Below, in pieces: positions 58,811-64,000 of a stretch of DNA of 64,000 nt (position 1 is the first letter of the stretch; the number at the start of each line of letters is the position of its first letter). The stretch spans positions 372,001-436,000 of the forward strand of contig JASANG010001649.1 of assembly GCA_030248215.1 (NCBI GenBank), read 5' to 3'. The position numbers were made by a program, and so were the translations under genes. A model generated the notes under the pieces. The model searched no databases. It was not told the origin of the DNA and saw nothing but the letters and a program-made list of their open reading frames with translations. The stretch comes from Enoplolaimus lenunculus. Its lineage: Eukaryota > Nematoda > Enoplea > Enoplida > Thoracostomopsidae.

Positions 58811-59379
58811 CTTTGAAAGAAAATTTTTTAAAGACATCTTGTGATAGTTGAGCTATTGCTAGCAACATACTGTAGTCTCCCGAATAAGAAGGGTACTAAG
58901 ATGAGGGTCCCCATTTTGAGTCCCAATCGATAGGAGTCCGTATCCCTAATAAGAGTCCGTAAGCGTATAGAGTCCCTAAACCCTAATTAGAGTCCATAAA
59001 GGTCAATTATTCCTAATTGTAGCGCATAAATGACTAGAGAACAAAATAAACTTAAGTTCGAAACTTGAAAGCGTACTTAAGTTTTGAAAGTAACATTCCA
59101 AAGTATAACTTTGCATTATCGCTCAGCTTTTGATGCAAGGCAAAAAACGTTTAATTCAACGAATAGTTGCAATACCGGATATATATCAGTAAGGAAGGGT
59201 GGCGGAGGGATGCTTGAAAATAAATAATAGTCCGTAACCGATTAACAAGGGGGTACCCTCTGGAGAGGCCAAATAAAAATATCAGTCGCCCCCTCTTATC
59301 GGGTCACTACAGTAATGAAGACTTTGAAAGAAAATTTTTTAAAGATGTGTCGTGATAGTTGTGCTATTGCAAGCAGCAT
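58811..59379. repeat. About 57-bp direct repeats flanking a family P insertion
   Basis: 58811-58867 and 59322-59379 share CTTTGAAAGAAAATTTTTTA, then AAGA, and after a few changes GTGATAGTTG(A/T)GCTATTGC, AGC, about 85-90% alike by eye. The family P element lies between them. The repeats are far too long for an ordinary target duplication. Confidence 0.75.
58868..59310. mobile_element. Family P element
   Basis: Ends ACTGTAGTCTCCCGAATAAG and CTTATCGGGTCACTACAGT are inverted. Just inside come TCCCCATTTTGAGTCCCAAT and repeated (A/T)AGAGTCC(G/A/C)TAA motifs. Related pieces lie at 24.75 and 60.93 kb. Non-coding; superfamily not determined. Confidence 0.75.
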
Positions 59380-59724
59380 GGTGTCGAATCACGTTAAATA
59401 CTTAAACAAACGACTGCTAATTGTATATGATTACAATATCCTCCAAACGAAATTGGCAAGAGCCAGAAACAAATGGTCGAGCTTAAAATTGGGCTCTGCT
59501 CATTATTTCTTTCAGCGATATAGCCAGGATTTAATTGCGCAAGAACCTCAACTAAAGAAAGCAGCTTGTGATAAAGTTTGATCTCTTTAAATTGCCAAAC
59601 AGGTAAAACATGTATTGGTTCTCGTTCATTAAGTCATTTTAAAAGGTATTCTTCAAACGTCCGTAAATGCCACAAAGCTTAACTAATGATGTTAGGCAGT
59701 TTCTGGCTCTTGTGTACTTTGCCC

Positions 59725-59832
59725 AATATTTTAGGCTAAGGCTTAGGCTAAGGCAAACGCCAAAAGCGCAGGCATAGGTAAACCGTTTCCAAAACCACAC
59801 CTAATCCTAAGCCAGAGCCTAAGCCTACATAT
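59725..59832. repeat. TTAGGC-type inverted repeat (hairpin)
   Basis: Left arm TAGGCTAAGGCTTAGGCTAA; right arm CCTAATCCTAAGCC, then AGAGCCTAAGCCTA. The arms could pair over about 25 bp with a loop of roughly 50-60 bp. Confidence 0.65.
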
Positions 59833-59853
59833 AGGGGAAACATAAAAGAGCCT

Positions 59854-59920
59854 TATTATATATAGTTATATATAATATTATCTATATATACATATACACA
59901 TATATATGTATATATATATC
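59854..59920. repeat. TA-rich microsatellite
   Basis: TATATATAGTTATATATAAT and TACATATACACATATATATG follow one another; no other structure. Confidence 0.9.
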
Positions 59921-60104
59921 ATAACATTTAAGCAATCGTCATGCTTTTGCTAGTTCCCCTTGTTTCATATTTACATTCTCCAGTTTTCATGTATCGCCAA
60001 CGTTAAAAGCATTTTAGTTTGACTCGTAAAGTGGAAAAATCACACATACGTTCATTTTGACAGAGTAAATCAACATAAACCAAGGTTTTACATTGGCTGG
60101 TTTA

Positions 60105-60235
60105 CAAGGAAGCAATCAGCCATAGACCCCCGCAACAGGAACCAGAACCAAAATTTTGTGTCAAGGCGTAGCGACTAAAATTGCGTTCGGCTTCACGCTC
60201 GCTTTGCTCGTAAGCTTTCTTCGCATGTCGCACCC
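60105..60235. mobile_element. Family G' MITE fragment
   Basis: CAACAGGAACCAGAACCAAA, TTTTGTGTCAAGGCGTAGCG and TAAAATTGCGTTCGGCTTCA, then CGCTCGCTTTGCTCG. Terminal repeats not preserved. Confidence 0.65.
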
Positions 60236-60409
60236 TTTTCACGAAAATCTGGAAGCGCCATTGAGGTTTTATATAACGTATCTTCAAACTCACGCACTGT
60301 CTTTGGATTTTGAAAATAATGCAGATCGCAAATAAAGCTTACGAAAAAGCTGTCTGGCAAAATAGAGCAGCAGTTAGCTCGACACGCTACATGGAGATCT
60401 TAACTTAGC

Positions 60410-60500
60410 AAAATGGGCATACAGGGATTTCATATGGCTGACATATACAATCTGGGCTAAAAAATTTCAGGCGCTATGACCCGTTTCTGGCTACGGGACT
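60410..60500. mobile_element. hAT-like MITE family A remnant
   Basis: ATGGGCATACAGGGATTTCA, then GGGCTAAAAAATTTCAGG, and the right end TTCTGGCTACGGGACTCG. About half the usual length. Confidence 0.55.
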
Positions 60501-60788
60501 CGTGGCAAAAGCTGTACAGCGCCGGTAAAACAACTATACCGCCATAATTTATAATTTTCCCTTTAGCATAGTCAAAACCAATCTTTGTATAGTCTCTGAC
60601 AGTATTTGGGAACTCTTAGCTTAAGGGCGTTTTCGCTACTCCGTTAAGTGCTTAAGTGGCTCGTTTTGTCCATTAATATATATTTTTATTATTTCTCTCA
60701 CGATGAGACAGAATGTATTGTTTTGTCTCAAAAATCAGTTTGGATTTATGATTACGATAATAAAACATAGGCGCTGACAGGATATGTG

Positions 60789-61168
60789 CATGGCGGATCC
60801 ACGGGGGGGCCCACCCCGGCCGTACCCCCCCAATAGCATCTCGACAAAAATTATATAGTGTCAATTGCTGTTCTACGCTGTTTATTTCTCTGTTTTATAC
60901 ACAATAGTTTAAGCACGCTTTAAAGTTTCTTGGCCCTGGAGTCATTTATGCGCTACAATTAGGGATAATAGACATTTATGGACTCTAAACTAGGGTTTAT
61001 AAGGACTCTACCCGCTTACGGATTCTTATTAGGGATACGGACTCCTATCAATTGGGACTCAAAATGGGGACCCCCTCTTATTTGGGTCAGTACAGTATGG
61101 GTCAAAAATAAGTTTCTTACCTGTGAATTTTGCCCCCCCCCCATTTTGAGATCCTGGATCCGCCACTG
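60789..61168. mobile_element. hAT-like element family G carrying a family P insertion
   Basis: Ends CATGGCGGATCC and GGATCCGCCACTG. The 8-bp target duplication GATATGTG is perfect at 60781-60788 and 61169-61176. Outer parts match the inverse complement of the 57.9-kb copy (CACCCCGGCCG; AGCATCTCGACAAAAATTAT; TATGGGTCAAAA). The extra length of about 205 bp in the middle is largely family P sequence (about 60925-61098). Confidence 0.92.
60925..61098. mobile_element. Family P element nested in family G
   Basis: In inverse orientation to the 58.9-kb copy: TAGCGCATAAATGACTCCAG, TAGGAGTCCGTATCCCTAAT and CCCCATTTTGAGTCCCAATT on the minus strand, with the outer end TACTGTACTGACCCAAATAA. The other end is not clear. 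Confidence 0.75.
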
Positions 61169-61266
61169 GATATGTGCACTCTCATTGCTCTAAGCTTTTT
61201 GTATAGGTAGGTATATAAACTAAGTATAATGCTTAATGGTGTCAAAATGTCATCCTGTTTAAACGT

Positions 61267-61675
61267 TTTACACTGTAAATTCCAATAGTTGTCAGAGAAA
61301 ATTAATTATTCCTAGGCGTTTCTGAGTTAGGTCTTTCTGAACTCGGAATTTTGAACTGAATGCACTTATTCTGGGTTAATTTATTAACTCACCCGGAATT
61401 AAATCAACTCAAAATGAGTCAAATATTTACTGTTATTAACTTGGAAACGGCCAGAAAAATAACTAATTATCTATAACACTAGACATTTAACATAGTCTGA
61501 GTTGAGTTGTTTTGCACTGTGGCTTGAGTTGATTACGGGCTAGTCGATTAATTAACTCAGAATGAATTGAATCGATTCAGAAAACTGACGTCTGATAGTA
61601 TACATTTTTAGAACTCACAGCTCTGGGTGGATTAAACTCATTCTCAGTAAAATCAACTCGCTGAAATTTACAAGA
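61267..61675. repeat. MITE family J, copy 2
   Basis: CACTGTAAATTCCAATAGTT at the left and ATCAACTCGCTGAAATTTAC at the right are inverted. Interior has many TGAGTT/AACTCA motifs. Larger than the 0.5-kb copy. Confidence 0.65.
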
Positions 61676-61822
61676 ATTTAGCTAAGTTATGTATGTCTAG
61701 TTGGTGATACGCTTTATGAACAACTGCAGCACAGCATATTATTGACTGAAACATTGTGAACAAACCAACAAACGTATACAGAAGTTAAACCAGAAAAGAC
61801 AATTTGAAAATGTCGAGGATTG

Positions 61823-62148
61823 TTAAAAAATATGGCTTGTAAGCAAGGTTAAAAAATATGGCTTGCAAGCAAGGTTAAAAAATATGGCTTGCAAGCAAGG
61901 TTAAAAAATATGGCTTGCAAGCAAGGTTAAAAAATATGGCTTGCAAGCAAGGTTAAAAAATATGGCTTGCAAGCAAGGTTAAAAAATATGGCTTGCAAGC
62001 AAAAAAAAAAAAAAAGGTTAAAAAATATGGCTTGCAAGCAAGGTTAAAAAATATGGCTTGCAAGCAAGGTTAAAAAATATGGCTTGCAAGCAAGGTTAAA
62101 AAATATGGCTTGCAAGCAAGGTTAAAAAATATGGCTTGCAAGCAAGGA
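61823..62148 (+). repeat. 26-bp minisatellite, 12 units, with an A15 interruption
   Basis: Twelve units of AAGGTTAAAAAATATGGCTT, then GCAAGC. Eleven are identical as read; the first has one change. Each unit contains the palindrome GCTTGCAAGC. After the seventh unit a run of 15 A (62001-62015) interrupts the array. No open frame of note. Confidence 0.95.
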
Positions 62149-62934
62149 CAGATCTATGAGGGATCTAGGGATCGGATCCCCGCCACAGGGCACCAAGCAT
62201 CATAATTTTTGAATACTAAGAAACCAACTACGAAACGTGTCAAGAGTTTCGTGTATGCATGTTAAAGTTAATATTGAATACCACCTGCACTGAGAAATCC
62301 CAAAACCGTCACAGGATGCAAGAACAAACTGAAAGAATTATTTTAAATTCTATTGTTTTCATTACATATTAAAACTAAAATTTCGTTCGCTATTTTCAAA
62401 CAGTCCGACAACAATCCTTTAATTTTAGGCTTCAGGTTGCACTCTTGAAAACAAACAACCCAGCATATTGAACCTGGCTCGTGGACCCCAAATATATTAT
62501 CGGTGGTTTTGTAATTTCACATTTTAATCTTTTTTCCGAATATACCGCTCATTGCCTATATGCATGGGCGTTGCCAGGCATTTATGAGGGGTGCCGCTGT
62601 AGACCCTTGGATTTTCTAAGAAACTTTTACATAAGTAAGTATTTATAGTAAAAAAGTTTAGGAAAATTGCAACTGCAGCAACCAGTTCAAAAACGTTTCT
62701 TTGTGGGTCCACTGGCACGTCTCAACCAATATTCTCGCACCACCCAGAAGGATACAGTCGTCGGTGCGAATGAATAACCATCGACAAGAAACGAAGCTTA
62801 AATAGACCAAATGGTTGCGAAATACGTATGTTGCAGTTAAAATTGGTATAACCGTACATACGGCTATTAATCTTAGCCAGTTAAATTGGCAATTGCGGCG
62901 ATTCACAAAATTTTCGACATATTATATTCGGTAT
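62149..62934. other. Gene-free stretch
   Basis: Short minus-strand frames (62524-62906) overlap a worn transposon-like end near 62565-62600. No exon supported. Confidence 0.4.
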
Positions 62935-63500
62935 TGGGCTAAATTACGTCCTGGGCCAGCTTAAAGTGAAATTCACTCGGATGAAACGGGACGTTTGTGA
63001 TTGGTTAATTCGTAACTGTGTAAAACATCTGTATTGCTTCCACTTTATTTGTTCGCTGATTGGGTAAATTTTATTTCCGCAAACGGTAAAACCAACGAAG
63101 TAAAACATATGAGAACTGGCCGAGAGGACGAAAATATTTTTTCATCATCCTGCCCAAAATAAACAACATTCGGCCTCTTCCATGCCAATATATTAAAATC
63201 GAGGGGTTTTCATAATTAACGAACCCGAATAGAGGCAATTACTGCGTTCAATAATACTGCCCTTATCCGACCATTCCAATGCAAGTTTTTCCCCTGGTCT
63301 CAGAAAATGTTTAAGTAGCCAATCAGAGAACAGTACTCGTCCCAGCCAATACAATTTATGTATGGCATTGGGTAATAAACAATCACAATACTGTAGCTTG
63401 ATCGGAGAAAAAATTCAATCTTGAGCAAGCTCAACCCGTAATTTCGCTTTAGACTACCCCAATTTTGAACTTGGTTGCATAAGGGTGTGGGCTACGACGT
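62935..63500. repeat. MITE family E, larger copy
   Basis: Left GTATTGGGCTAAATTACG, then GGGCCAGCTTAAAGTGAAAT; right, inverted, CGTAATTTCGCTTTAGACTA and CCCCAATTTTGAACTTGG. The interior contains several CCAAT/ATTGG strings (for example near 62998, 63057, 63320 and 63345). Lies just 3' of the possible exon at 63.6-63.8 kb. Confidence 0.6.
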
Positions 63501-63625
63501 ACATTTTTGAACGAAGCGAACGCTGCATAAAGTAAAAATGCGATTTTACCAATAAAAATTAATTATCAACTGTTTGCTTGGCTGCTGTTCACAGTATAAG
63601 AGTTATCCTAAAACTGATTGTAAAC

Positions 63626-63816
63626 CTAATTTTCGAGAAATTGTAAAGTCGTTTCGTCTTTTCGTCACGAAACAGCACCATTCTACGACCGTATTCTAGT
63701 ACAGACATAGACTGAATGAGCTTCATTTGTATAAGAAATAAATAAAACAGTGCCCAAGCCATAACTAAAAAAGCGACTCGAAAAACAACAATCGAATCGA
63801 GCTTTAAGCGACTCAT
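63626..63816 (-). CDS. Possible first coding exon of a type II membrane protein
   Basis: The frame begins with Met at 63816. It encodes a short basic N-terminus (MSRLKLD), a hydrophobic segment from about residue 9 to 29 (single-pass signal-anchor type), then a charged stretch ending YNFSKIR. This is the layout of Golgi glycosyltransferases and other type II proteins, but no catalytic domain is present, so the function is unknown. The likely donor after 63626 (TTAG|gtttac) is weak. TATA- and CCAAT-like motifs lie 50-110 bp upstream. Its phase (2) would match the first channel exon seen at 57286, but a link is unproven and chance agreement is one in three. It could also be a spurious open frame. 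Confidence 0.3.
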
Positions 63817-63866
63817 CTATTTCCCTTGACAATTTTTGGACATGCTTTAAACTTGTGCTCTTTTTT

Positions 63867-63960
63867 GATTGGCTGGCCAGATCACGTTTTATGCCCGGTT
63901 GTTGTCGTACCCTTTGCTATTTAAGGGACGAGAAACAGACGAAGACAGCGCCTCACGAGG
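63867..63960. promoter_or_regulatory. Possible core promoter (TATA-like and CCAAT-like motifs)
   Basis: CTATTTAAGG at about 63919-63928 reads as a TATA-like box on either strand. ATTGGCTGG at about 63878 contains an inverted CCAAT box. The minus-strand reading fits the Met at 63816. The plus-strand reading (CCAAT, then TATA about 42 bp on) would serve a gene starting outside the window. Local GC content rises toward 64000. This is inference from motifs only. Confidence 0.3.
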
Positions 63961-64000
63961 CTCCCCGGCCAGTCGTCACTGAGCCACCATACGATCCGCG

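Noticed and set aside
59315-59581. 88-codon plus-strand frame as a gene
   Set aside because: Looks faintly coding, but has no known domain and begins in a duplicated repeat; kept only as an observation.
1-64000. Coding transposons, retroelements, CRISPR arrays, tRNA genes
   Set aside because: I looked on both strands for reverse transcriptase, transposase and integrase motifs, regular spacer arrays and cloverleaf-like genes and found none I could support.

Overview
The window looks like nuclear DNA of a non-vertebrate metazoan. It is AT-rich, has GT-AG introns, carries one gene of the animal-specific DEG/ENaC channel family, and is full of short non-autonomous DNA transposons. A tunicate or another marine invertebrate would fit, but I cannot fix the species from sequence alone. 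There are no bacterial features: no operons, Shine-Dalgarno sites or CRISPR arrays.

Layout. Positions 1 to about 49,500 hold no gene I can support. This is an intergenic (or giant-intron) stretch packed with repeats: several families of MITEs of about 150-400 bp, two minisatellites (1.8 kb here and 61.8 kb near the far end), a perfect 137-bp tandem duplication at 10.9-11.2 kb, AT microsatellites, and many scattered tracts of a degenerate TTAGGC/TAAGCC motif. Positions 49,538-57,286 on the minus strand carry six consecutive coding exons of a DEG/ENaC-type channel subunit. All five introns have canonical ends and matching phases, and together the exons give at least 1046 residues. The 5' exon was not found. 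Positions 57,290-62,160 are again MITE-rich and end in a homogeneous 26-bp minisatellite. At 63.6-63.9 kb there is a possible first coding exon of a type II membrane protein (minus strand), with TATA- and CCAAT-like motifs nearby.

The channel gene. The exons encode, in order: an Asn-rich N-terminal region, the His-Gly gating motif and TM1; the extracellular domain with its family cysteine motifs; and, in one large last exon, TM2 followed by a cytoplasmic tail of about 590 residues that carries a PPPY (PY) motif. TM2 has the family signature GGQMGLWIGMS but has His where the family usually has a conserved Glu.

The mobile DNA. For several families I could read exact 8-bp target duplications next to CA-starting terminal inverted repeats (for example CCGAAATC, AGTATCGA, TCTACGAC, GATATGTG, CCCGGTAC), which points to hAT-type elements. 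One element is nested in another at 21.25-21.67 kb and both keep perfect target duplications. A separate GC-rich family is flanked by TA. No transposase gene was seen, and no retroviral or LTR element was recognised.
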